Position numbers and translations under genes: made by a program
DNA from: an uncultured Treponema sp.
Lineage (GTDB): Bacteria > Spirochaetota > Spirochaetia > Treponematales > Treponemataceae
Direction of reading: 5' to 3'
Length of the DNA stretch: 31,788 nucleotides
Assembly (NCBI GenBank): GCA_934699065.1
Contig: CAKUWD010000011.1
Span: 1 to 31,788 of the forward strand
In this document: piece by piece, positions 7,157 through 13,720 of the stretch
Layout: each line of letters begins with the position of its first letter
How positions within the stretch are numbered: the first letter of the stretch is position 1
The notes under the pieces: generated by a model
The model's database searches: none
The model's input: the letters and a program-made list of their open reading frames with translations, nothing else
What the model was told of the DNA's origin: nothing

Positions 7157-7232
7157 GGTGGTTTCGATACACCGCGTTCGCGGCACTCAACCACCGGTGG
7201 TTGAGTAGTCCGAAGGACGTATCGAAACCACT
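7157..7232. repeat. REP-like palindromes, two units in inverted orientation
   Basis: Unit 4 (7157-7195) runs from GGTGGTTTCGATAC to GCACTCAACCACC, with inner stem CCGC-GTTC-GCGG. Unit 5 (7196-7232) runs from GGTGGTTGAGTAG to CGTATCGAAACCACT, with inner stem GTCC-GAA-GGAC. They abut head to head and form one large cruciform-capable palindrome between convergent genes; the last base touches the stop codon of the DUF188 gene. The outer arms match the units at 1148-1268, and the inner stems differ in sequence but stay paired. Confidence 0.9.
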
Positions 7233-7693
7233 TACTTTAATAATCTGTGTATAACTTTATCAAAAGAGTTCGCGAATGCCGCGAACTTTTTTTTGTCGTA
7301 GCCTTCGTGGTGATGTTTTACAAGTCCAATTTCTGCCAGTTGTAAATCAAAGTCGCGGGTGCTCAAACGTTCCTTTATCATTTCCCGGTTGAATTCTGTG
7401 CCACGGTCATTTATGCAGCAGATTCCTTTTTCAACAAGGCGGTCTGCAAAAACTATGTCACGGGTAATTACGAGATCGCTCGCTTTACAGTTTTCAAAAA
7501 TATAATTGTCAGCGGCATCTTTTTCTTCGGCGCAGATAACCATTTCAAAAATGCCTGTATCGCAGATGATTTTCTTATTTGCGGCAAAGACAACCTTTAT
7601 ACCGAGTTTGTTTCCCATTTTTACAGTGTGATTTCTTACGAGAGAAGGGCAGGAATCCGCGTCCACCCAGATTGTGATAGCCGCGCTTTCCAT
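7232..7693 (-). CDS. YaiI/YqxD family (DUF188) PIN-like protein
   Basis: A 153-residue cytoplasmic protein of the DUF188 family, whose fold is related to PIN nucleases; its biochemical role is not established. The family signature WVDADSCPS is at residues 9-17, followed by ADNYI and DLVITRDIVFADRLVEKG, which carry the conserved acidic residues, and NDRGTEFNR. The Lys/His-rich VKHHHEGYDKKKF near the C-terminus is also usual. It starts 3 bp after the zapA stop, so it is the last gene of the infC-rpmI-rplT-(ZapB-like)-zapA run. Its stop codon touches the REP-like pair that probably ends transcription here. Confidence 0.88.
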   Translation of the reverse strand: MESAAITIWVDADSCPSLVRNHTVKMGNKLGIKVVFAANKKIICDTGIFEMVICAEEKDAADNYIFENCKASDLVITRDIVFADRLVEKGICCINDRGTEFNREMIKERLSTRDFDLQLAEIGLVKHHHEGYDKKKFAAFANSFDKVIHRLLK

Positions 7694-7696
7694 AAA

Positions 7697-8011
7697 TTAA
7701 AGTACCTTATCGATTTTATCAATCATATTCTGAGTACGGCGTTCAATTTCCATTGTGTCCATATCATTTTCGACAGGTACATATTCGCCGTTTTCCATTG
7801 CAACCTTGGCCTGCTTTTCTTTATAAAGTTCATCGCAAATCATAATGCCGGAAAGAATTGCAGTTTGCAAAGGATTTTTGATTGAGTCTATTTTATTTAC
7901 GTCTTCTGTGATTCTTTTGTAGTAGCCTAAAAGCTTTTCGAGATATTCGTTATCTTCATTTGCCTGGATTGTAAAAGAAGTTCCAAGCATTTCAATCTTT
8001 AATTTTCCCAT
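7697..8011 (-). CDS. zapA: cell division protein ZapA
   Basis: A 104-residue FtsZ-ring associated protein that bundles FtsZ protofilaments. The N-terminal globular part (KLKIEMLGTSFTIQANEDNEYLEKLLGYY, in two beta strands and a helix) matches the ZapA fold. It is followed by the helix VNKIDSIKNPLQTAILSGIMICDELYKEK and a charged C-terminal coiled coil. The ATG overlaps the TAA of the upstream coiled-coil gene (TAATG), implying translational coupling and similar amounts of both proteins. ZapA is known to bind ZapB, which supports reading the upstream gene as its partner. Confidence 0.88.
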   Translation of the reverse strand: MGKLKIEMLGTSFTIQANEDNEYLEKLLGYYKRITEDVNKIDSIKNPLQTAILSGIMICDELYKEKQAKVAMENGEYVPVENDMDTMEIERRTQNMIDKIDKVL

Positions 8012-8538
8012 TAGAAAATATCAAAGCCTAAGCCGTCGTGATTATCATCTTCGGGAGCATCAATATCGTCTTCGCTCTCAAAGCTTTCTTCTACGTTTGT
8101 AGTATTAAATGCCTGTTCTGGAATATTTACCGACTGTTCTTCGTTTACTTCTGTAGGTTCTACAGTCGTTTCTGGAACTGTGTCCATTGTATCAAAGCTA
8201 GGTGTGCTCTGAACTGTTGTTGTAGATTGTGCCTGTGGAGCAGGAGAAACCTGAACTGCAGGCTTAGCAGCTTGAGCCGCCTGATTCTGCTGAGCTGCAT
8301 TTTTCAATACAGAATTCTCAATCGAATTCAAGCGGTCAAGCGCCTTTTTGATTCCAGTCTCGATCTGGCTCTGATCTGATTCAAAATTAGAAAGCTGCTC
8401 CGACTTTGCAGAAAGCGCATTTGTGAGCTCGTTGCATTTGCTGCGGAGAGCATCGTTTTCTGCTTGCAGCTGTTGAATCTTTTCAACAGCGCTTTCAACC
8501 TTTTGTTCAAGAAGATAAACCTGATCGAGTGAAATCAT
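8011..8538 (-). CDS. ZapB-like coiled-coil division protein
   Basis: A 175-residue protein whose first 70 residues are a continuous coiled coil (LDQVYLLEQKVESAVEKIQ, with leucines in heptad spacing), resembling the small division protein ZapB. The middle is Ala/Gln/Pro/Thr-rich, low-complexity and probably disordered. The C-terminus is strongly acidic and ends in GLGFDIF, which looks like a short docking peptide. Enterobacterial ZapB is about 80 residues, so the disordered half is extra. A good ribosome-binding site (AAGGAAG) precedes the ATG at 8538. The gene is translationally coupled to zapA, the known ZapB partner. ZapB identity is inferred from coil and context, since coiled coils match many families. 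Confidence 0.68.
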   Translation of the reverse strand: MISLDQVYLLEQKVESAVEKIQQLQAENDALRSKCNELTNALSAKSEQLSNFESDQSQIETGIKKALDRLNSIENSVLKNAAQQNQAAQAAKPAVQVSPAPQAQSTTTVQSTPSFDTMDTVPETTVEPTEVNEEQSVNIPEQAFNTTNVEESFESEDDIDAPEDDNHDGLGFDIF

Positions 8539-8551
8539 TTTTCAAACTTCC

Positions 8552-8911
8552 TTAAGCCTGTACAGCTTTCTTAGCAGCTTCAACAACTGCCTTGAATGCA
8601 GCAGGATCTTCAATAGCCATATTAGAAAGAGCCTTGCGGTTCAATTTAATACCGGCTTTGTTAATTCCGTTGATAAACTGTGAGTATGTCATTCCTTCTT
8701 CACGAACAGCAGCGTTAATACGTGCAATCCAGAGAGTGCGGAATTCATGCTTTCTGTCACGGCGATCTACGTATGCGTGACCGAGAGCCTTTGTTACAGC
8801 ATCTTTAGCTGGTTTGTAGTTTGATTTTCTGTCGCCACGGAAACCCTTAGCAAGCTTCAAAATCTTAATACGGCGATTCTTTCTTTTTGTTCCGTCTATT
8901 GCTCTTGACAT
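8552..8911 (-). CDS. rplT: 50S ribosomal protein L20
   Basis: A 119-residue protein with the L20 signature throughout: a basic N-terminal extension (TKRKNRRIKILKLAKGFRG), RRDRKHEFRTLWIARINAA and NRKALSNMA. It binds 23S rRNA early in 50S assembly, and in several bacteria also binds the leader or intercistronic RNA of its own operon to repress it. An AGGAG ribosome-binding site lies just upstream. The gene follows rpmI by 12 bp in the conserved infC-rpmI-rplT order. Confidence 0.98.
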   Translation of the reverse strand: MSRAIDGTKRKNRRIKILKLAKGFRGDRKSNYKPAKDAVTKALGHAYVDRRDRKHEFRTLWIARINAAVREEGMTYSQFINGINKAGIKLNRKALSNMAIEDPAAFKAVVEAAKKAVQA

Positions 8912-8923
8912 CGTTATCTCCTA

Positions 8924-9124
8924 TTAACCGTATGGAAGCATCTGCTTTCTGATTTTCTTTGCATCTGCTTCTGCTACATAACCTGCAGCGCGAAGATTTC
9001 TCTTTCTCTTAGGAGAACGTTTTGTCAAAATATGACGAAGGTTCTGCTTCTTGTGCTTAACTTTGCCAGATCCAGTAAGAGAATATCTCTTAGCTGCTGA
9101 CTTCTTTGTCTTCATCTTAGGCAT
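8924..9124 (-). CDS. rpmI: 50S ribosomal protein L35
   Basis: A 66-residue, strongly basic protein: MPKMKTKKSAAKRYSLTGSG at the start, KHILTKR-type text in the middle (RHILTKRSPKRKR) and KKIRKQMLPYG at the end, all typical of L35. It lies between infC and rplT with gaps of about 12 bp. An AGGGG-type ribosome-binding site (AAGGGG) precedes the ATG. Confidence 0.98.
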   Translation of the reverse strand: MPKMKTKKSAAKRYSLTGSGKVKHKKQNLRHILTKRSPKRKRNLRAAGYVAEADAKKIRKQMLPYG

Positions 9125-9135
9125 TTTATAACCCC

Positions 9136-9675
9136 TTATTTTGCGGCTTTTGCTGAGATTGTCATCGACATGTTTCTTCCGTCCATAGCGGCAGGCTTAT
9201 CGATGTTGTACGCCGAGGTAAGTCGCTTTAACACCTCATTCAGAACGTCATAACCGAGTTCAGTGTGGGCAAGCTCACGACCGCGGAAGCGTATAGTAAC
9301 CTTAACCTTATCACCCTCGTCAAGAAATTCCTGTATATGTTTGGCCTTAGTATCCAGATCTCCTGAGCCGATTTTTGGCTGCATACGAATTTCCTTCAAC
9401 TTTAATACTTTCTGGTTCTTCTTGGAATCACGGAGCTTTTTTTCCTGTTCGAACTTGTATTTGCCATAATCAAGTATTTTACAAACCGGTGGGTTAGCAT
9501 TCGGTGAAACTTCAACAAGGTCTAAGTCTTTGTCTTTTGCCATTCTGAGGGCTTCCTGTGTAGCAACAATGCCTAACTGATTTCCCTCGTCATCAATAAG
9601 ACGTACTTCGCGGACACGAATCATTTCATTGATTCTCTGACCATTTTTGTTGTTATTGTTATTCACGTATGCCAA
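9136..9675 (-). CDS. infC: translation initiation factor IF-3
   Basis: A 179-residue factor that binds the 30S subunit, keeps it free of 50S and checks start codon and initiator tRNA. The N-domain has INEMIRVREVRLIDDEGNQLG and DLDLVEVSPNANPPVCKILDYGKYKFEQ; the C-domain has KEIRMQPKIGSGDLDTKAKH and IRFRGRELAH. The start is a TTG at 9673-9675, only 4 nt after a perfect AGGAGG; no ATG exists before residue 18, and a GTG three codons later is the only near alternative. Rare start codons are a hallmark of infC and allow IF-3 to repress its own synthesis. The gene heads the minus-strand run down to the DUF188 gene. Confidence 0.97.
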   Translation of the reverse strand: MAYVNNNNNKNGQRINEMIRVREVRLIDDEGNQLGIVATQEALRMAKDKDLDLVEVSPNANPPVCKILDYGKYKFEQEKKLRDSKKNQKVLKLKEIRMQPKIGSGDLDTKAKHIQEFLDEGDKVKVTIRFRGRELAHTELGYDVLNEVLKRLTSAYNIDKPAAMDGRNMSMTISAKAAK

Positions 9676-9686
9676 TTTTCCTCCTG

Positions 9687-9701
9687 GAGTTATAATAACT
9701 C
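9687..9701 (-). promoter_or_regulatory. palindrome in the infC leader next to the ribosome-binding site
   Basis: GAGTTATAATAACTC is a perfect 15-bp palindrome 1 bp upstream of the AGGAGG of infC. In the mRNA it would form a small stem directly beside the ribosome-binding site, a suitable place for control of the operon. No larger L20-type pseudoknot leader is evident to the eye. Confidence 0.45.
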
Positions 9702-9729
9702 GATTTAAACATATAGCGTGTATCTTTAT

Positions 9730-9758
9730 ATTATATTTATTTTTTTATTGTGTGTCTA
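9730..9758 (-). promoter_or_regulatory. promoter of the infC-rpmI-rplT operon
   Basis: On the minus strand TAGACA (9758-9753), exactly 17 bp, then TATAAT (9735-9730). The predicted start is near 9723, giving a leader of about 47 nt that contains the palindrome and AGGAGG. It is one of the best sigma-70 type promoters in the window. Confidence 0.78.
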
Positions 9759-9775
9759 GTGTTCAAAATCTTAAA

Positions 9776-9810
9776 GGCTAAAAGCTAATAGCTAATAGCT
9801 AATAGCTTAT
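9776..9810. repeat. tandem heptamer array, 5 x 7 bp (AGCTAAT type)
   Basis: Five consecutive heptamers: GGCTAAA, AGCTAAT, AGCTAAT, AGCTAAT, AGCTTAT. It lies in the divergent region between the infC promoter and the methyltransferase gene. A second array with exactly five heptamers of the same consensus lies at 16604-16638. Confidence 0.9.
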
Positions 9811-9843
9811 ACCTTACTACTATGATTAAAAGATAAAAATACA

Positions 9844-9849
9844 TATAAT
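9844..9849 (+). promoter_or_regulatory. -10 box close to the start of the methyltransferase gene
   Basis: TATAAT at 9844-9849, with 8 bp of A-rich sequence before the ATG at 9858, so the predicted leader is one or two nucleotides. There is no Shine-Dalgarno sequence and no clear -35 box at 16-18 bp. Confidence 0.5.
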
Positions 9850-9857
9850 AAAAAAAT

Positions 9858-10859
9858 ATGGCGGAATTCATATCTACATTTATTACCGGCTTTCAGAGTG
9901 TGGTGGAGGGGGACCTTACACAGCGATTTCCTAAAATCAAAATACTTGGGCTTTACGACGGACTGATTCATTATCGTTTTGACGGTGATTCCCGGGAGCT
10001 GGAAAAAATCATATATTTTAATAACACTTTTTTTGTACTCAAAACAATGAAAGGGAAGGGAATGAATTTTAATTCTCTGGTTGGCTCTGTGTGTTCTTCA
10101 AAGAATTATTTCCTTGTGAATAAGGGAAGCTTTCGTATCCGCTTTGTCCAGGAAAATCAATTTGCTAAAGTAGATAAATCAATTACCCGGCGGGCAGAAG
10201 AATATGTTCTTGCCAATTCAAAACTTAAGCTGGACAGGCTTTCCCCTACAAATGAAATCTGGTTTTCTATACGGCGTGAAGGTTTTGCATTTTGCGGTGA
10301 GTTGATTTCGAAACGTGAGTTTACCGAAAAGAATCTTAATAAAGGTGAGTTGCGTCCTGAAATTGCTTATCTTATCTGCTGTTTTGCAGCTATAAAATCA
10401 GATGATAAAATTCTTGAACCTTTCTGCGGCTACGGTTCCATACCAGTACAGTTAGCAAAAAAGTTTAAGTTTCAAAAGCTTTTTATAAGTGATATTGAAG
10501 CAGAAAAGGCAGCTCTTACTGGTTCGCGAAAACAGATTTCGGCTGCTCCTGAAGGCCTTATTGATTGCAGGCAGGCAGATGCTTTTTCACTTAATCACAT
10601 TGAAGACAAATCAATCAGTCTTGTAATTACAGATCCTCCGTGGGGATATTACGAAGAAATAGGTGATATAAAAGAGTTTTACCAGAAGATGTTCCTGTCT
10701 TTTAACAGAATACTTTCAGATTCTGGTCGTATGGTAATTCTGTCTGCAAGAAAAGAAGAACTGGAAGCTGCTGTTTCAGAATCAGGCTTTAAAATAAAAA
10801 ACAGCCTTCATACTCTTGTAAACGGTAAGAAGGCTGGTCTTTATTTTATTGAGAGATAA
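9858..10859 (+). CDS. THUMP/Trm11-like class I RNA or DNA methyltransferase
   Basis: A 333-residue SAM-dependent methyltransferase. The C-terminal Rossmann domain has LEPFCGYGSIPVQLA near residues 185-200 (SAM-binding motif I with an Asn/Asp-PP-Tyr type enzyme's FxGxG) and TDPPWGYY at 258-265, the catalytic motif IV for N-methylation. LRPEIAYLICCFA just before motif I is typical of the RlmL/TrmN/Trm11 group that methylates guanosine N2. The N-terminal 150 residues look like a divergent THUMP-like RNA-binding region, with no clear motif. It stands alone between divergent and convergent neighbours and ends 10 bp from sppA. A tRNA or rRNA m2G role is the best guess; the target is not known. Confidence 0.75.
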   Translation: MAEFISTFITGFQSVVEGDLTQRFPKIKILGLYDGLIHYRFDGDSRELEKIIYFNNTFFVLKTMKGKGMNFNSLVGSVCSSKNYFLVNKGSFRIRFVQENQFAKVDKSITRRAEEYVLANSKLKLDRLSPTNEIWFSIRREGFAFCGELISKREFTEKNLNKGELRPEIAYLICCFAAIKSDDKILEPFCGYGSIPVQLAKKFKFQKLFISDIEAEKAALTGSRKQISAAPEGLIDCRQADAFSLNHIEDKSISLVITDPPWGYYEEIGDIKEFYQKMFLSFNRILSDSGRMVILSARKEELEAAVSESGFKIKNSLHTLVNGKKAGLYFIER

Positions 10860-10869
10860 GTTTTTGACT

Positions 10870-11892
10870 TTAATTTACAGGTGCGAGATACATCGGAACT
10901 AAAGATTTGTCATTCATAGACTTAATTACTTCTGATGGAACTCCAAGCTGAGCTGCGGCTTTTGCAGTCTGAATATCAAGTGCTTTTTCTGTAAGAATGT
11001 CATAAACGCTCTGTTTTTTCTGATACTTAAAAGTTGTAACCTTAATTCCTGGCTTTTTTAGCTCATTTTCTGCAAGGTCGCGGAGCATATTATCCCAGGT
11101 GTCAATTGCATCTATGAGACGGTTGTCGAGAGCCTGTTTTGCAGAATAAAGTCTTCCGTCTGAAATTTTACAGCAGGTGTTGTACTGAATGCCTCTGTTT
11201 TTTGCAACTATTGAAACAAACTGATCATAACACTCATCACACATAGACTGCATGATAGCTTTCTGTTCTTCAGTAAGTGGTTCGTTGTAATTAAGCATAT
11301 TCTTGTTTGCACCAGAATGAATTGTTGTAGATTTAATACCGAGCCGGTCAAAAAGGCCGGTAAGGTCAAAAGTGTTACCCATTATTACGCCGATACAACC
11401 TGTAAGGGTATTGCGGTTTGCATAAATCTTGTTTCCGGCACATGAAATATAGTAACCGCCAGATGCTGCCATAGGTCCCTGGTATATATATACAGGACGT
11501 TTTGTTGTTCGGTAATCCTGCAAGGCAAGGTAAACTTCATCTGCCTGATATACAGCTCCTCCAGGAGAATTGATGAAAACAGCAAGACCTGCATTTTTAT
11601 CATTCTTCTTAAGAGATTCAATTGTTGATAAAAGCCATTTCTGATTATAGGAATTGTTTGCAGCAGAAATGGTTCCTTCTATATATAAAGCAGCAATAAA
11701 CTCATTTCTATAGGCCTTTGCAGCGGAAGGATTATAACTTTCAGAATCTTCTGCAACACGGTAGGTATCTGATGAATTTATAGTAATTTTAGAGTCCCCG
11801 GTTATTCCTTTTAATGTAAAAACTGTATATGCGCCTATGGCAATAAGAAAAATAATTAATACTATTAAGCCCGATTTTGTTGTTTTTTTCAT
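10870..11892 (-). CDS. sppA: signal peptide peptidase SppA (S49 serine protease)
   Basis: A membrane-anchored protease that degrades cleaved signal peptides. One N-terminal transmembrane helix (residues about 8-28) is followed by a single S49 domain in the periplasm. The nucleophile is Ser144 in MAASGGYYIS and the general base is Lys197 in SGANKNML. Their 53-residue spacing fits the short Bacillus-type SppA, not the double-domain E. coli enzyme. INSPGGAVYQADEV (108-121) is the usual oxyanion region. Length 340. The ATG overlaps the TGA of the DUF975 gene by 4 bp (ATGA), so the two are coupled; B. subtilis SppA likewise works with a small membrane partner, though of a different family. Confidence 0.93.
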   Translation of the reverse strand: MKKTTKSGLIVLIIFLIAIGAYTVFTLKGITGDSKITINSSDTYRVAEDSESYNPSAAKAYRNEFIAALYIEGTISAANNSYNQKWLLSTIESLKKNDKNAGLAVFINSPGGAVYQADEVYLALQDYRTTKRPVYIYQGPMAASGGYYISCAGNKIYANRNTLTGCIGVIMGNTFDLTGLFDRLGIKSTTIHSGANKNMLNYNEPLTEEQKAIMQSMCDECYDQFVSIVAKNRGIQYNTCCKISDGRLYSAKQALDNRLIDAIDTWDNMLRDLAENELKKPGIKVTTFKYQKKQSVYDILTEKALDIQTAKAAAQLGVPSEVIKSMNDKSLVPMYLAPVN

Positions 11893-12602
11893 TCTGATAA
11901 ATCCTCCGGTTTAAGTCTTCCTGATTCAATTGCTTCTTTAATAAGTGCATGATATGCGTTGATATATGTCATATTCTTGTATGGGAGAAGCCAAAATTGA
12001 AGTATTCCTAATGTAAATAATGAAAGAAGATCCCAGCCAAAGAAAGTGAGATACATTACAAATAAATCCCATTTATGACCTTTTGTAATTTCCATACTTA
12101 TACGCATGGCTTTTGTTATAGAAACATCTTTGTATTCAACTATGATATAGAACATCTGGGAGTAGGCAATTGCTTTTATGATTCCAGGAATAAAGAAAAG
12201 GATTGTCCAGAGGAAAATCCAGAGAATCTGCCATAATACAGCAAGTATTGCACGAGCCCAGTTATTAAAACCTTCTATGAAATCACTAAAACTTACAGGT
12301 TCAGGTGAACGTGACATTTTGAGATATACATTAATTGAAGCGACTGAAAGAATAGCATCAACAATAGTTTGAATGAGGGTTGAAAAAAGTGATGGGTTTG
12401 CATCTTGAGCAGCTACACTAATACCCTGCCAATCCAGCTTAATAAGTGCTGTAAAATATCCTGTTTTGTACAATTGTATTGTTTCTGGAATTCCAAAAAT
12501 TCTGATTATGATTGTTACAAAAAGTGTAACAAGTATAGGTACGCCCCAACGGCCAGAGAGCTGTGTTCTCGCAAAGTTCTTATACTTTTTCCTTTCAAAC
12601 AT
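11889..12602 (-). CDS. DUF975 family integral membrane protein
   Basis: A 237-residue membrane protein. It begins with KKYKNFARTQLSGRWGVPIL, the amphipathic start of DUF975 proteins, and has about five hydrophobic segments, including LVTLFVTIIIRIFG, ILAVLWQILWIFLWTILFFIPGIIKAIAYSQ and DLFVMYLTFFGWDLLSLFTLGIL. The FFIPGIIKAIAYSQMFYI and SMEITKGHKWDLF stretches are characteristic. The function of the family is unknown. A TTGGAG ribosome-binding site lies 10 nt before the ATG. It overlaps sppA by 4 bp, so it may assist or regulate the peptidase. Confidence 0.82.
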   Translation of the reverse strand: MFERKKYKNFARTQLSGRWGVPILVTLFVTIIIRIFGIPETIQLYKTGYFTALIKLDWQGISVAAQDANPSLFSTLIQTIVDAILSVASINVYLKMSRSPEPVSFSDFIEGFNNWARAILAVLWQILWIFLWTILFFIPGIIKAIAYSQMFYIIVEYKDVSITKAMRISMEITKGHKWDLFVMYLTFFGWDLLSLFTLGILQFWLLPYKNMTYINAYHALIKEAIESGRLKPEDLSE

Positions 12603-12678
12603 AGTTTTTATACTCCAATTATTTTTTTATTCTGTTCTATAATAATAATACTAAACACGGGATATTTCAAAGGATTTT

Positions 12679-12687
12679 TGATATAAT
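12679..12687 (+). promoter_or_regulatory. extended -10 promoter of dus
   Basis: TGATATAAT at 12679-12687 is an extended -10 (TGN-TATAAT), identical to the one before the GH3 gene (3797-3805). Nine bases separate it from the ATG at 12697. The ATG at 12688 directly abuts the box and would lie upstream of the transcription start, so 12697 is the usable start. The message should be leaderless or nearly so. Confidence 0.65.
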
Positions 12688-12696
12688 ATGTATAAT

Positions 12697-13710
12697 ATGT
12701 GTAAAAAATTAATCTGCGGACCAATGGCTACTATTTCTCATTCAGCTTTCAGAATTCTCGTGGAAAATTTTGGTGGTTGTGATGAATATTTTAATGAGAT
12801 GATAAATGCCGGTTCTCTTATAAATGCAGGTCCCTTTGAAAAATACTATATAAATCCATATCCGGCTCCGCAGAAAATGGTATGGCAGCTTACCGGTCAT
12901 GACTGCGGAAAAATGGTAGAGGCAGCCGCACAGCTTCTTGAGCTGCCCGGAATAGGTCTTGATATCAATATGGGATGTTCTGCTCCTGATGTATATAAGA
13001 CTGGGGCTGGTATAGGCTGGATGACCCGTCCTCGTGAAGAAACAGAAGAAATGATTAGTCGTGTAGGGCAGGTAGTTACCCTCTACAATAATAAAAATCC
13101 GGAAAGTACAAAGCGCTTTTCTGTAAAGCTGAGGCTTGGTGATGAAGATTTTACAGATGAAGGCTTTTTTTCTTTCTGTGATATGCTGGTAGAAAAGGGA
13201 GTAAAACTTCTGACCCTACAACCAAGGACAAAAAAAGAAAAACTTTCCCGTCCACCAAGGTATAAATATTGTCAGGATCTCTGTGAAAGATATAAGGGCT
13301 CTGGTGTGGAAATCTATCTTAATGGGAATGTAAAAGATGCTTCGACAGCTTCTTATGCACTAAAAACCTGTCCTGATATCAATGGAATTATGATTTCTCG
13401 GGCAAGTGTACAAAAACCATGGATTTTTTCGGAAATTCTTTCAGAAAAAAACAAAGAAATTAAGGTAGATATGGAAAAAATATGTTATGATTATATAAAG
13501 AATGTAGAAGAATATCAGCCGCCGGAGTTTTATAAAACCCGTCTGCAAAGATTTTTTACTTACTTTTGCATGAACTTTCAGTTTGCCCATTATGCCCAGA
13601 CGCATTTTGTAAATGCCGCAGAAAAGGGAAATGAGGTACTGAAAGAGGAAATCAGGGACTTTTTTGAAAAATGCCCTGAAGAAAAAATTAAAACATATAA
13701 AATAGGATGA
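12697..13710 (+). CDS. dus: tRNA-dihydrouridine synthase
   Basis: A flavin (FMN) enzyme that reduces uridine to dihydrouridine in tRNA D-loops, using NADPH. The TIM-barrel start LICGPMATISHSAFR (residues 5-19) holds the FMN phosphate-side contacts. NMGCSAPDVYKTGAG has the catalytic Cys94, with Ser where most Dus proteins have Pro (NMGCP). KLRLG, LQPRTKKEKLSR and MISRASVQKPWIF match the FMN and substrate motifs, again with variation from the usual GRGA. Length 337. I start at ATG 12697, not 12688, because the -10 box directly abuts 12688. The PilZ gene follows after 10 bp. Which D-loop position it modifies cannot be told. Confidence 0.9.
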   Translation: MCKKLICGPMATISHSAFRILVENFGGCDEYFNEMINAGSLINAGPFEKYYINPYPAPQKMVWQLTGHDCGKMVEAAAQLLELPGIGLDINMGCSAPDVYKTGAGIGWMTRPREETEEMISRVGQVVTLYNNKNPESTKRFSVKLRLGDEDFTDEGFFSFCDMLVEKGVKLLTLQPRTKKEKLSRPPRYKYCQDLCERYKGSGVEIYLNGNVKDASTASYALKTCPDINGIMISRASVQKPWIFSEILSEKNKEIKVDMEKICYDYIKNVEEYQPPEFYKTRLQRFFTYFCMNFQFAHYAQTHFVNAAEKGNEVLKEEIRDFFEKCPEEKIKTYKIG

Positions 13711-13720
13711 TACTATAAAG

